DNA from: Alphaproteobacteria bacterium
Lineage (GTDB): Bacteria; Pseudomonadota; Alphaproteobacteria; CALKHQ01
NCBI GenBank assembly: GCA_041396705.1
Contig: JAWKYB010000020.1
Location: 22,267 to 86,266, forward strand
DNA: 64,000 nt
Reading direction: 5' to 3'
Shown piece after piece: positions 25,870 to 34,527 of this stretch. Every line of letters starts with the position of its first letter. The stretch's first letter is position 1. Position numbers and translations under genes: made by a program. The notes under the pieces were generated by a model, which was given only the letters and a program-made list of their open reading frames with translations, made no database searches and had not been told where the DNA came from.

Positions 25870-26730
25870 ATGGGGCATCTTCTCTGCCGCGGCCGCGGCA
25901 TGCTGGGCGCGATCGGCATAGCCGGGCTTGTCGGGACGCTCGCCGCCTGCGTGCCGGCAGGCGGACAGTCCGGCGGGCAGGCAGGTGGCCAGTCGGGCGG
26001 GCAGTCGGGCGGGATCGGCTTCATCCCGGTGACCACGCCCCCGGTCGGCGCATCCGGCGGTGCCGCCGCCCCGACCCGGCCGGCGGTGACCACGGGGCGC
26101 TTCGGCGAGATCGCTGATTCCGACCTGCGCAACCTGGTGTCCGGGATCAGCATTCAGGGCACCGACATCGCCGGCAGCCGGTTCTGCTCCTACTACGATC
26201 CGAACGGCACGGTGACGACGGTGACCCCCGGAGCCCCGTCGCGCAGCGGAACGTGGACGATCACCAACGGCCAGGTCTGCGAGAGCAAGGGCGGCACCGG
26301 CAGCTGCAGCCGGTTCGACTTCCAGCCGCCGACCTACCAGACGGTGACCATGACCGCCACCGACGGCTCCGGCGCCTTCCCGCTGACCGGCGCGGTGTCC
26401 GACGGCAATGCCTGCGGCTCGAGCGTCACGCCCGGCGTCTCGCCCGACCAGGTCAACGGCTACAGCGTCAGCCAGGTGACCTTCACCGACGCCCAGGGCA
26501 TCCGCCTCGGCACCTATCGCAACAATGCGGCGGGTTCCTGGGTCGAAACCGACGCCTCGGGTGCCGTCACCTTCACCTTTACCGAGATGCAGCGCGACGA
26601 GTGGTCGGTCTATCTGCGCGACTACACCCGCAACGTCGACATCCAGCTCGACCTGTATACCCGCGAGGTGAAGTACGCGCCGGCCGGCCAGCAGCGCGCG
26701 GCGCTCTACCGGATCAGCGACGCGCGCTGA
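25870..26730 (+). CDS. Putative outer-membrane/periplasmic lipoprotein, unknown function
   Basis: 286 residues. The N-terminus has a hydrophobic stretch ending in a lipobox (GTLAAC, Cys at about residue 26), followed by a low-complexity run of GGQSGGQAGG-type repeats (~30-48) likely acting as a flexible tether. The remainder (~80-286) is rich in Thr, Ser and Gly with several Cys (SRFCSYYD, QVCESKG, SCSRFDF, NACGSS) and may be beta-rich and disulfide-bonded. No family was recognised. The ATG at 25870 places the lipobox at a normal distance. Confidence 0.7.
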   Translation: MGHLLCRGRGMLGAIGIAGLVGTLAACVPAGGQSGGQAGGQSGGQSGGIGFIPVTTPPVGASGGAAAPTRPAVTTGRFGEIADSDLRNLVSGISIQGTDIAGSRFCSYYDPNGTVTTVTPGAPSRSGTWTITNGQVCESKGGTGSCSRFDFQPPTYQTVTMTATDGSGAFPLTGAVSDGNACGSSVTPGVSPDQVNGYSVSQVTFTDAQGIRLGTYRNNAAGSWVETDASGAVTFTFTEMQRDEWSVYLRDYTRNVDIQLDLYTREVKYAPAGQQRAALYRISDAR

Positions 26731-26780
26731 ACGGCGATGCGTTGTTCGGCTCTGCCAACGCGCGGGCGCGGCCGGAAGGC

Positions 26781-27389
26781 CTAGCCCAGCGGCTTTCTGA
26801 AGGTTTCGAAGTCAGGATCCCAGGGCGTCTTTGTCTGCTCGACGTGGGTGGTGACCTTGCCCGTCACCAGGTCCTCGGTGCCGTGATAGGTCTCATGGGT
26901 CAGGTCGTAGTGCACGGCCTTCTGACCCAGATATTCATAGCGGTAGGTCTTGACCAGGCAGTCCTTGATGTCGCCGAAGATCGATTCGCGCGAGACCATC
27001 ACGCGCATCGGTGCGGTCTCCGACTGTACCACCCGCATGCCGCCGCCGCAGCGCAGCAGGAAGTAGCCCCCGGCGACGAGCAGCGTGTTGATGTTGCCGA
27101 GGCTGTAGGTCAGCCGCTCGTCGAGGAACAGGTCTCCCGGCAGGTTTTCGCCGAGGATGAGGTTGAAGCGCTCCGACACCTTCGACGCGAAACCCAGCTC
27201 GGTGATGTCGCCGAGGATGTCCGGATACATCAGCGGGCTGATGTCCAGCGTGTAGTCGCCTTCCTCCTTCGACCTGTGCCGGTGGGTAATGTAGTTGGAC
27301 GGACTCTCCATCGAGGAAGACGGGCTCGCCAGCGGGTTGTGAACCAGACTGGTGGCCCGGCCGCAGCCGATAATCAATCGCTTCGCCAT
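26781..27389 (-). CDS. Methyltransferase-like orphan protein, unknown function
   Basis: 202 residues from ATG 27389. It opens with a glycine motif resembling SAM-binding motif I (KRLIIGCGRATS), followed by TLDISPLMYPDILGDI, where an acidic strand end would hold the ribose, and later LLVAGGYFLLRCGGGMRVV like the post-motif strand after LKPGG. This suggests a degenerate or divergent class I methyltransferase fold; no substrate can be named. The C-terminal ~50 residues are charged and Thr/His-rich. Base composition appears lower in G+C than the neighbours, which may point to later acquisition. Confidence 0.55.
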   Translation of the reverse strand: MAKRLIIGCGRATSLVHNPLASPSSSMESPSNYITHRHRSKEEGDYTLDISPLMYPDILGDITELGFASKVSERFNLILGENLPGDLFLDERLTYSLGNINTLLVAGGYFLLRCGGGMRVVQSETAPMRVMVSRESIFGDIKDCLVKTYRYEYLGQKAVHYDLTHETYHGTEDLVTGKVTTHVEQTKTPWDPDFETFRKPLG

Positions 27390-27581
27390 GACATTCACCC
27401 GGAAACGCGGTGCTCCGGCGCGTCGACCGTGGTGCGCGTTGAATGCCTCGACATTGTGCGCAGGCATCGGCGCGACGCGGGCGGCCGGATCGGGAGCGAG
27501 CGGAACATGGGGCCCCGGCGGGCGCAGTGGCGTTTCGCACAGGGCGCCGCGCCGGCGATGCCGGCCGGCGCTTGCCGCCCG

Positions 27582-28247
27582 CTAGCTGGAGACCGGGATC
27601 ACGTAGTCCAGCACCGAGAAGAAGTGCATGATCGAGCCGGCGAGCGTGAACAGGTGCCAGATGGCGTGGCTGAACGGCACCAGCCGCCAGAGATAGAACG
27701 GGGTGCCGACCGTGTAGAACACCCCGCCCAGCAGCAGGAACATGAAGCCGCCCGGGTGCAGCACGTCGACCAGCAGCCAGGCGCTGTAGAGGAAGCCGAA
27801 CCAGCCCATCGCCACGTACAGGATGGTGGAGAGCAGGTCGAAGCGCTTGGGGTCGGGTCCGGCAAAGGCGATCACCTTGAACGCGATGCCGGCCACCGCC
27901 ATCGCCCAGATCACGCCAAACAGCGGCCAGCCCAGCTCCGGCGGCAGGGCCAGCAGCGCGAACGGCGTGTTGGTGCCGGCGATCAGCAGGTAGATGGAGC
28001 AATGGTCCATCATGTCGAACCAGCCGTGGACGCGCGGGTGGTTGATGCTGTGGACCAGCGAGGAGCTGAGATAGACCAGGATCAGGCTCGATCCGAAGAT
28101 GGTAACGGCCGTGACCGCCGTGCCCGAACCCACGTCGGAGGCGGACACGACCATAATCACCAGGGCAGCGATCGCCAGCCCGGCGCCGATCATGTGGGTT
28201 ACTGCGTTGGCGGCTTCTTCGAGCCGCGCGATCCGCGCTTCGGCCAT
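27582..28247 (-). CDS. trhA: Hemolysin III/TrhA-family (PAQR) membrane protein
   Basis: 221 residues with seven membrane helices. PAQR/HlyIII motifs are present: an N-terminal EEAANAVTHMIGAGLA, SSSLVHSINH, HGWFDMMDHCSIYLLIAGTNTP and the C-terminal FSHAIWHLFTLAGSIMHFFSV with metal-ligand histidines. Members are inner-membrane proteins linked to fatty-acid/membrane homeostasis; the hydrolase activity is suspected by analogy to PAQR receptors. The historical hemolysin name should not be taken literally. Divergent from trpF. Confidence 0.9.
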   Translation of the reverse strand: MAEARIARLEEAANAVTHMIGAGLAIAALVIMVVSASDVGSGTAVTAVTIFGSSLILVYLSSSLVHSINHPRVHGWFDMMDHCSIYLLIAGTNTPFALLALPPELGWPLFGVIWAMAVAGIAFKVIAFAGPDPKRFDLLSTILYVAMGWFGFLYSAWLLVDVLHPGGFMFLLLGGVFYTVGTPFYLWRLVPFSHAIWHLFTLAGSIMHFFSVLDYVIPVSS

Positions 28248-28459
28248 TGCGGTCTCCGCTGTCCTCGCTGTCCTCGCCTCGCCAGTGAATATAAGTTCCG
28301 CGGCGGGGGCTGCAAAGCGTTCGCAATCACATTGCCGGGAAGCCCGGTCGAATTGTGGCGCGGGCGTTGCGCGGGCGCAATCCAGGCTGCCGATCGCCCG
28401 CAGCCATTGCTTTTCCGTGGCGCCGAGGGCACATGGGGCGCAACCGGAGGACCAGCACG

Positions 28460-29103
28460 TTGCGCCCGCTAGCCAAGATCTGCGGCCTGAAGACGCCCGA
28501 CGCGGTCGATGCGGCGGTGGCGGGGGCGCCGCCTTCCTCGGCTTCGTGTTCTACCCGCCGAGCCCGCGCGCGATCGCCCCGGACGAGGCGGCCGCATTGA
28601 TCGACGCCGTGCCCGCGGGGATCGAGCGTGTCGGCCTGTTCGTCGATCCGGACGACGACCTGCTCGCTGCGGTGCTGGCTGCGGCGCCGCTGTCGATGAT
28701 CCAGCTGCACGGTCACGAACCGCCGGAGCGGGTCGACGCCATCCGCGCCCGTTTCGGACTGCCGGTCATGAAGGCGCTGGCGGTGGCCGAGGCCGGCGAC
28801 CTGGCCGCCGTGCCGGCCTATGCGCCGCACTGTGCCTGGCTGCTGTTCGACGCCAAGCCGCCGCACCGGGCCGACGCGCTGCCGGGCGGCAACGCGCTCA
28901 GCTTCGACTGGCGGCTGTTGCGCGACGGTCCCGGCGTGACGCGCTGGATGCTGGCCGGCGGGCTCGATGCCGGGAACGTCGCCGAAGCGGTCAGGCTGAC
29001 CGGCGCGCCGGCCGTCGACGTGTCGTCGGGCGTGGAAAAGGCGAAGGGGGTCAAGGACCCGGCGCTGATCGCGGCGTTCCTGCGCGTCGTCGCCGGCCTG
29101 TAG
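28460..29103 (+). pseudogene. trpF: Phosphoribosylanthranilate isomerase with apparent frameshift
   Basis: The N-terminus LAKICGLKTPDAVDAAV reads in one frame from TTG 28460 (GGAGG nine bases upstream) or ATG 28433. The rest, from AAFLGFVFYPPSPRAI to the C-terminal GGLDAGNV and DVSSGVEKAKGVKDP, reads in the -1 frame and ends at TAG 29103. The break falls at a GGGGG run at about 28519-28523; six Gs would restore AVAGGAAFLG and a ~214-residue TrpF. The enzyme acts third in tryptophan synthesis. All catalytic motifs are present, so a homopolymer sequencing error is likely. trpB and trpA do not follow. Confidence 0.85.
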
Positions 29104-29123
29104 CCGGCGAGGGCGCCGTCGCG

Positions 29124-29420
29124 TCAGGCCTTGGCGCGCAGCGGGTCGGCGTGGGTGCCGTTGACGAACTGCAGCGTCGCCCGGGCCAGGCCGGCGGGAT
29201 CGCCGTGCCCGTCGCAGATCGCGTTCAACGCGCCGACCAGCACGTCGTGGCTCTCGCACACGCGGTAGACGTCGAGCATTTCCGCCCCGCGTTCCTCGCG
29301 AATGCGCCGGATCACGTCGTCGATGCCTTCCACGAACACACCCCCCACGTCCGTGTCGCCCGCCAGCGCGCCGCTGTGCGCATGTCGGAAGCGTAATGTA
29401 TCAACATAGCTATTGTTCAT
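29124..29420 (-). CDS. Small hypothetical protein, unrecognised
   Basis: 98 residues from ATG 29420, with a G-rich ribosome site (GGGGG) just upstream. No signal peptide or membrane segment. Predicted mostly helical and acidic in its middle (EGIDDVIRRIREERGAEMLDVYRV), ending in ATLQFVNGTHADPLRAKA. No family recognised. It is convergent with trpF (20 bases apart) and lies 68 bases beyond the SDR stop on the same strand. Confidence 0.5.
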   Translation of the reverse strand: MNNSYVDTLRFRHAHSGALAGDTDVGGVFVEGIDDVIRRIREERGAEMLDVYRVCESHDVLVGALNAICDGHGDPAGLARATLQFVNGTHADPLRAKA

Positions 29421-29488
29421 GCCCCCATGCAACCATGGGGTCGTAAATGGTCCATGAATTACGACCGCAGCCGTGTGCGCAACCGCAC

Positions 29489-30226
29489 TCAGCCCTTGAC
29501 GGAAGCGGCGAATTCGCGCTCCACGCCCTTCGGATCGGCCGCCAGACCGGCGGAGACGCCCTGGGCCATGCCGCCGGGATAGCTGTCTTCCTCGCCCGCC
29601 TCGACGGCGGCCAGGATCGCGGCCGCCATCTCGGCGGTCGTCATCTTCGGGATGTCCAGATGCGCGGTGACGTGGGTGGCGACCGCGCCCGGCATCATGC
29701 CGATCACCGCGGTGCCCTGGCCGGCCAGCTCCGCGCGCGTGGCCTGGGTCAGCGACAACAGTGCGGCCTTCGATGCGCAGTAGGTCGCCATGATCGGCAG
29801 GTTGCAGCGGGCCAGGATCGACAGCATGTTGACGATGCAGCCGCCGCCGTTGGCCTTCAGCACCGGCGCGAAGGCGCGGGTCGTCCTCAGCGTGCCGAAA
29901 TAGTTGACCGCCATCTCGCGCTCGGCCTTGCCGATGTCGGGCTCGGCGAACAGGCGGGTGTTGCTGTTGATGCCGGCGTTGTTGACCAGGAGGGTGGTGT
30001 CGGGCGCCGCGCCGGCCGCGGCCGCAACGTCGGCGTCGCGGGTCACGTCCAGGGTGATCGGCACCACGCGGCCGCCGCCCGCCCTGACCAGGCCTTCCAG
30101 CGCAGCCGGGTCGCGCGCCGCCGCATAGACCCGGGCGGCGCCGGCGTCGAGCAGGGCCTGCACCAGGGCGCGCCCGATCTCGCCGTTGGCACCGGTGACG
30201 AAGGCGACCGCATCCTTGACCTGCAT
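29489..30226 (-). CDS. Short-chain dehydrogenase/reductase (SDR)
   Basis: 245 residues, classical SDR. The cofactor motif TGANGEIG is at residues 11-18, NNAG at about 83-86, the catalytic Ser around 130 and YCASK at about 144-148. The ATG at 30226 was chosen over the longer frame because it begins just before the first beta strand. NAD(P)(H)-dependent oxidoreduction of an unknown alcohol or ketone. It is divergent from a dienelactone hydrolase fusion gene with 177 bases between, so co-regulation is possible. Confidence 0.88.
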   Translation of the reverse strand: MQVKDAVAFVTGANGEIGRALVQALLDAGAARVYAAARDPAALEGLVRAGGGRVVPITLDVTRDADVAAAAGAAPDTTLLVNNAGINSNTRLFAEPDIGKAEREMAVNYFGTLRTTRAFAPVLKANGGGCIVNMLSILARCNLPIMATYCASKAALLSLTQATRAELAGQGTAVIGMMPGAVATHVTAHLDIPKMTTAEMAAAILAAVEAGEEDSYPGGMAQGVSAGLAADPKGVEREFAASVKG

Positions 30227-30300
30227 GGCGTTTCTCCCCCTTGGCCTCCGCGGCATTGGGCCCGGCCCTGCGACGGCCTGTCAAGCGGCGCCGCCGGCCA

Positions 30301-30330
30301 TTGACCGCGATTTTCCGGGCCGACTAGAGT
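30301..30330 (+). promoter_or_regulatory. Candidate promoter for the DLH-SnoaL gene
   Basis: TTGACC (30301-30306) and TAGAGT (30325-30330) are spaced by 18 bases, about 70 bases before the ATG at 30404. The -10 element lies in a small inverted repeat CCGAC-TAGA-GTCGG. Confidence 0.4.
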
Positions 30331-30403
30331 CGGCGCCGAGCAAGCAGACAACCAGTTGACGCCGGCCCGCGCGGCCGGTGCGCCATTCCGGGGAGACCAG
30401 CCG

Positions 30404-31657
30404 ATGACCGGCAAGATGATCGAGATCAGCGCCAGCGACGGCGGCACCTTCCAGGGCTATCTGGCGATGCCGGAATCCGGCGGCGGCCCCGGCCTGGTGA
30501 TGCTGCAGGAGATCTTCGGCATCAACGAGGGCATGCGCTGGGTCGCCGACTATTTCGCCGAGGAAGGCTATTGCGTGCTGGTGCCCGACCTGTTCTGGCG
30601 TCTGGAGCCGGGCGTCGACCTGACCCCGAACGAAGAGGGTTTCGCCAAGGCGCTTGACCTGATGGGCCGGTTCGACGTCGACCAGGGCGTGCGCGACATC
30701 GCGGCGGCGGTGGAAACGCTGCGCGCGCTGCCGGCCGTGTCCGGCAAGGGCGGCGGCAAGGTCGGCGCGCTCGGCTTCTGCATGGGCGGCAAGCTGGCCT
30801 ATCTGACCGCGGCCCGCACTGATGTCGATGTCGCGGTCGGCTACTACGGCGTCGGTATCGAGCAGCATCTGGGCGAGGCCAAGTACATCAGCTGCCCGCT
30901 GGTGCTGCACTTCGCCGGCGCCGACAAATACGTGCCGGCCGAGGCGGTGGACCGGATCCGCGCGGCGCTGGCCGATCACGACGACGCCGAGATCCACGTC
31001 TATCCCGGCGTCGACCACGCCTTCTACCACCCGCAGCGGCAGAGCTATGACCGGCCGGCGGCGTGGATGTCGCACAGCCGCACCATCGCCGCGCTGCGCC
31101 ACGCGATGGGCCCGCGCTACGACCTGTCGACGCTGTGGGACAAGCACTGCGAGTACGAGTTCGCCACCCGCGACGTCGACGCGACCATGGCGACCATGGT
31201 GGCCCAGCCGTACGTCAACCACATCCCGACCATGACCGGCGGGGTCGGCTACGACCTGTTGCACCGGTTCTACAAGAACCACTTCATCCCGAAGACGCCG
31301 AAGGACACCCGGCTGGTGCCGATCAGCCGCACCATCGGCGCCGACCGGGTGGTCGACGAGATGCTGTTCTGCTTCACCCACGACATCGAGATCGACTGGA
31401 TGCTGCCGGGCATCCCTCCGACCGGTAAATACGTGGAGATTCCGCTGGTCGGCATCGTCTGCTTCCGCGGCGACAAGCTGTACAACGAGCACATCTACTG
31501 GGACCAGGCCAGCGTGCTGGTGCAGATCGGCCTCCTTGACCCCAAGGGCCTGCCGGTCGCCGGCATCGAGACCGCCCGGAAGCTGGTCGACGAGACCCTG
31601 CCGTCGAACACCCTGATGGCGAAGTGGGCGGACAGCGCGCCGAAGGCGGCGGAGTAG
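30404..31657 (+). CDS. Dienelactone hydrolase fused to a SnoaL/NTF2-like domain
   Basis: 417 residues from ATG 30404 (GGGGAGACC upstream). Residues 1-~235 are a dienelactone hydrolase with the triad Cys126 (GFCMGG), Asp174 (GADKYVP) and His205 (VDHAFYH). Residues ~245-417 form a second alpha+beta domain (YDLSTLWDKHCEYEFATRDVD, then EIPLVGIVCFRGDKLYNEHIYWDQ) resembling the SnoaL-like/NTF2 fold. DLH enzymes open lactone rings in aromatic catabolism or hydrolyse other esters. The fused domain may bind the product or regulate access. No chlorocatechol pathway genes are adjacent. Confidence 0.88.
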   Translation: MTGKMIEISASDGGTFQGYLAMPESGGGPGLVMLQEIFGINEGMRWVADYFAEEGYCVLVPDLFWRLEPGVDLTPNEEGFAKALDLMGRFDVDQGVRDIAAAVETLRALPAVSGKGGGKVGALGFCMGGKLAYLTAARTDVDVAVGYYGVGIEQHLGEAKYISCPLVLHFAGADKYVPAEAVDRIRAALADHDDAEIHVYPGVDHAFYHPQRQSYDRPAAWMSHSRTIAALRHAMGPRYDLSTLWDKHCEYEFATRDVDATMATMVAQPYVNHIPTMTGGVGYDLLHRFYKNHFIPKTPKDTRLVPISRTIGADRVVDEMLFCFTHDIEIDWMLPGIPPTGKYVEIPLVGIVCFRGDKLYNEHIYWDQASVLVQIGLLDPKGLPVAGIETARKLVDETLPSNTLMAKWADSAPKAAE

Positions 31658-31670
31658 GCATAGCCCTGGA

Positions 31671-31714
31671 CCGGCGTACCCATGCCCGGCGCACGGCCGG
31701 GCATGGTACGCCGG
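31671..31714. terminator. Long hairpin between convergent hydrolase genes
   Basis: CCGGCGTACC-C-ATGCCCGGC (31671-31690) pairs with 31696-31714 as 19 base pairs with one bulged C and a five-base loop. It sits between two convergent genes and probably serves as a bidirectional terminator. No long U-run is present on either side. Confidence 0.55.
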
Positions 31715-31733
31715 AGGGTGGGGTGGCGCCGCG

Positions 31734-32603
31734 CTACCCCTTCAGGTGCCGGTCGAAGAAGGCGATGGTCCGCTCCCAGGCCAGCGTGGCGGCGGCCTGG
31801 TCGTAGCGCGCCTCGTTGGTGTCGTTGTGGAAGGCGTGGTTGACGCCGTCGTACATGTGCATCTCATAGGCGATGCCGGCCGCGTCCAGCGCGGCGGTGT
31901 AGGCGGCGATGCCCTCGTTGATGCGCTCGTCCAGCCCGGCGTATTGCAGCATCAGCGCGGCGCGGATCTTGGCGGCGTCCTCCGCCGCCGGCTGGCGGCC
32001 GTAAAAGGCGACGGCGGCGTTCAGACCCGGGTCGTTGACCGCCAGGCTGTTGACCTGGCCGCCGCCCCAGCAGAAGCCGACCACGCCGACCTTGCCGGTG
32101 ACGTCGTCGCGTCCGGCACGCGCGTATTCCAGCACGGCGAGGCCGTTGGCCAGCGTCTCGCCGGCGTCGAGCGCCCCGATCTCCTCGCGCGCCGTGTCCT
32201 CGTTCTCCGGCGTCGGCGTGCCGTCGGCGGACAGATAGTCGGGCGCGATCGCCACATAGCCGGCCAGGGCGGCGCGGCGGGCGACGTCGCGGATGTGCGG
32301 GTTCAGCCCGCGGTTCTCGTGGATCACGACGACGGCCGGCAGGCTGCCGGCGCCGGCCGGCCTGGCGACATAGGCCTGCAGCGCGCCGGCCTGCACCGTC
32401 TCGGTCGCCAGCGCGGGGTCGTCGGCTGCCACCATCTCGGCATGGGCGTAGTTGTTCTCCAGCAGCGGCAGCAGCGCGGCCGCCGCGGCGGTGCCGCCGG
32501 TCAGCCTGGCCAGCCGGTCGAGGAACACCCGGCGTTCGAGCGGCGCGTGGGTATAGGCGTCATAGAGATCGATGATGGCCTGCGGAATGGCTGGCTTGGT
32601 CAT
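31734..32603 (-). CDS. Dienelactone hydrolase-family protein
   Basis: 289 residues from ATG 32603. The catalytic triad is Cys178 (GFCWGGG), Asp225 (GLDERIN) and His256 (VNHAFHN). The N-terminal ~60 residues (ERRVFLDRLARLTGG, then AAAALLPLL) resemble a Tat-like or signal-anchor region seen in YghX-type DLH proteins, so export is possible. Only distantly related to the DLH domain encoded convergently next to it. Substrate unknown. Confidence 0.86.
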   Translation of the reverse strand: MTKPAIPQAIIDLYDAYTHAPLERRVFLDRLARLTGGTAAAAALLPLLENNYAHAEMVAADDPALATETVQAGALQAYVARPAGAGSLPAVVVIHENRGLNPHIRDVARRAALAGYVAIAPDYLSADGTPTPENEDTAREEIGALDAGETLANGLAVLEYARAGRDDVTGKVGVVGFCWGGGQVNSLAVNDPGLNAAVAFYGRQPAAEDAAKIRAALMLQYAGLDERINEGIAAYTAALDAAGIAYEMHMYDGVNHAFHNDTNEARYDQAAATLAWERTIAFFDRHLKG

Positions 32604-32908
32604 GGCTGTCCTCCCGTTGCGCGTGCGGCGGGCCGGCGCAACCGGCCCGGTTCCGGCGGGCTGCCGTCGCGCGGCACCCTTCAGGTTAACCCCATGGCGG
32701 CGGCTTTCCATGCCGGCGCCACATCACCATTGCGTGTGTGCCGCCGGCGGTCGTTGCGCCGCCGCCCCGGCCAATCGCCCATTGCCCGCCGCATCCTTTG
32801 CCCGCATCATGGCGCCAAGCGTCGCCGGCCCGGCCGGCCGCGAACGAGGGGGACGCCGCGCCGGCCTGCGCAGGCCCGTTGCCGGCCATGAGGGAGACTG
32901 AACGGATC
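32604..32908. other. 305-base divergent intergenic region
   Basis: Lies between the DLH gene (minus strand) and the solute-binding protein gene (plus strand) and should hold both promoters. I see a GTTAAC site near 32686 and G+C-rich sequence otherwise. No convincing -35/-10 pair, operator or RNA gene. The frame of the downstream gene is open upstream but has no family-like residues. Confidence 0.4.
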
Positions 32909-34450
32909 ATGCGGATTTCACGCCGTCATCTGCTGCGGGCCGCCGGCGCGGCCGGCATCGCCGCACCTGCGCTGGGCCAGCTGCTTCGCCCGGGCGTCGC
33001 GCGCGCGCAAGAGGGCACGGTCACCGTTGCCTACAACGTCAACCTGCCGTCCTGGGACCCGACGGTCGGCCTGTCCGCGGTCAACCCGACGATCCAGTCG
33101 CTCTACAAGGCGGTGTTCGACCAGTATATCGACCAGAACCCGGACCTGTCGTTCAAGCCCGGCCTTCTGACCGACTGGGGCTGGAGCGAGGACCGCAGCA
33201 AGATCCACATGACCGTGCGCGAGGGCGCCAAGTGGCACGACGGCGTGCCGGTGACGCCGGAGGACGTGGTGTGGTCGCTGGAGCGGGCCGGCAACCCGGA
33301 CACCGGCAACCCGATCCAGTTCGTCTGGGGCAAGGTCGGCAACTACGCCATCGACGGCAACACCGTCACCGGCGACGTGCTGGAGTTCGAGCCGACGCTG
33401 TTCAAGTGGATGGCGTTCCTGACCGGCTACATCCTGCCGAAGCACTATTTCGAGCAGGTCGGCCCGGTCGGCTTCGAGGAAAAGCCGATCGGCAGCGGCC
33501 CCTACATGGTCGATGCGTTCGAGCGCAACGCCTTCCTGCGGCTGAAGGCCTTCCCCGACTACTGGGGCGGTGCGCCGGCGTTCGAGACGGTGATTTTCAA
33601 GTTCGTCACCGACGCCACCAGCCGGGTGGCGGAGGTGGAGAGCGGCGCCTCGGACCTGACCATCGAGATTCCCTACGAGGAGTACGACCGGCTGCGCGAG
33701 AAGGACGGGCTGGTCGGCCAGACCGTCGCCGTCTCCGACATCGCGATGATCTTCATCAACGACGTCGAGCCGATGCTGGACGAGAACGTGCGCCGCGCCG
33801 CCCACCACGCCATCGACAAGCAGGCGATCGTCGACCGGCTGCTGCGCGGCTACGGCGTGCCGATCGACACCCTGCAGGCGCCGGAATATGCGGCCTACGA
33901 CCCCGGCATCGTGGTCGGCTACGACCCGGCGAAGGCGACCGAGCTGCTGGCCGCCTCCGGCTTCTCGCCCGACAACCCGGTGCGGTTCACCATCCAGACC
34001 ACCCGCGGCTTCAAGCCGAAGGACTACGAGATCATCCAGGCCATCGTCGGCATGTGGCGCCGGGTCGGCATCGAGGCCGAGATCGAGGTCTACGAGATCG
34101 CCAAGCACTACGAGCTGCGCGCACTCGACACGCTGGCCCCGGCCGCCTTCTACAACTGGGGCAACTCGATCGGCGACCCGTCGACCTCGACCGGCTTCGC
34201 CATGTTCGGCCCGTCGCCGCACTCGGTGTGGGACACCGACGAGGTCGACGCCATGATCGGGCCGCTGTGGGGCGAGCCGGACGAGGCGAAGCGGATCGAG
34301 GGCTACAAGGCGGTCGACCGCTATATCGCCGAGCATGGCTGCGTGATCCCGCTGTTCCAATATGTGCAGCCGATCATCCACACCAGCGCGATCGCCTTCG
34401 TGCCGCACGTCGCCAACTTCGTGCTGCCGCAGGCGATCACGCCGGCCTGA
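32909..34450 (+). CDS. Tat-exported family-5 (DppA/OppA-type) solute-binding protein
   Basis: 513 residues from ATG 32909. The N-terminus MRISRRHLLRAAGAAGIA is a twin-arginine signal, cleaved about residue 34 (ARAQ). The mature part begins VTVAYNVNLPSWDPTVG and contains AKWHDGVPVTPEDVVWSLERA, the family-5 signature region, and RRAAHHAIDKQAIVDRLL. It captures peptides, nickel, opines or similar compounds in the periplasm for an ABC importer. No permease or ATPase gene follows; the next gene is an EamA transporter. An alternative upstream ATG at 32888 is possible. Confidence 0.9.
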   Translation: MRISRRHLLRAAGAAGIAAPALGQLLRPGVARAQEGTVTVAYNVNLPSWDPTVGLSAVNPTIQSLYKAVFDQYIDQNPDLSFKPGLLTDWGWSEDRSKIHMTVREGAKWHDGVPVTPEDVVWSLERAGNPDTGNPIQFVWGKVGNYAIDGNTVTGDVLEFEPTLFKWMAFLTGYILPKHYFEQVGPVGFEEKPIGSGPYMVDAFERNAFLRLKAFPDYWGGAPAFETVIFKFVTDATSRVAEVESGASDLTIEIPYEEYDRLREKDGLVGQTVAVSDIAMIFINDVEPMLDENVRRAAHHAIDKQAIVDRLLRGYGVPIDTLQAPEYAAYDPGIVVGYDPAKATELLAASGFSPDNPVRFTIQTTRGFKPKDYEIIQAIVGMWRRVGIEAEIEVYEIAKHYELRALDTLAPAAFYNWGNSIGDPSTSTGFAMFGPSPHSVWDTDEVDAMIGPLWGEPDEAKRIEGYKAVDRYIAEHGCVIPLFQYVQPIIHTSAIAFVPHVANFVLPQAITPA

Positions 34451-34527
34451 GGCCGGGCTGAGGCGGAACCGACCGCTGCGCCGCCCGTTGCCCCCTGGAG
34501 GGATCGGCAACAGGGGAATAGCGGCGC

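Noticed and set aside
26253..28472. A 739-codon plus-strand frame
   Set aside because: It is out of frame with the lipoprotein and antisense to the methyltransferase-like and TrhA genes. It has no family-like segment.
28099..29103. Long frame containing most of trpF with a 5' extension antisense to trhA
   Set aside because: The 5' part is a shadow of trhA. The true N-terminus of TrpF lies in another frame starting at 28460 or 28433.
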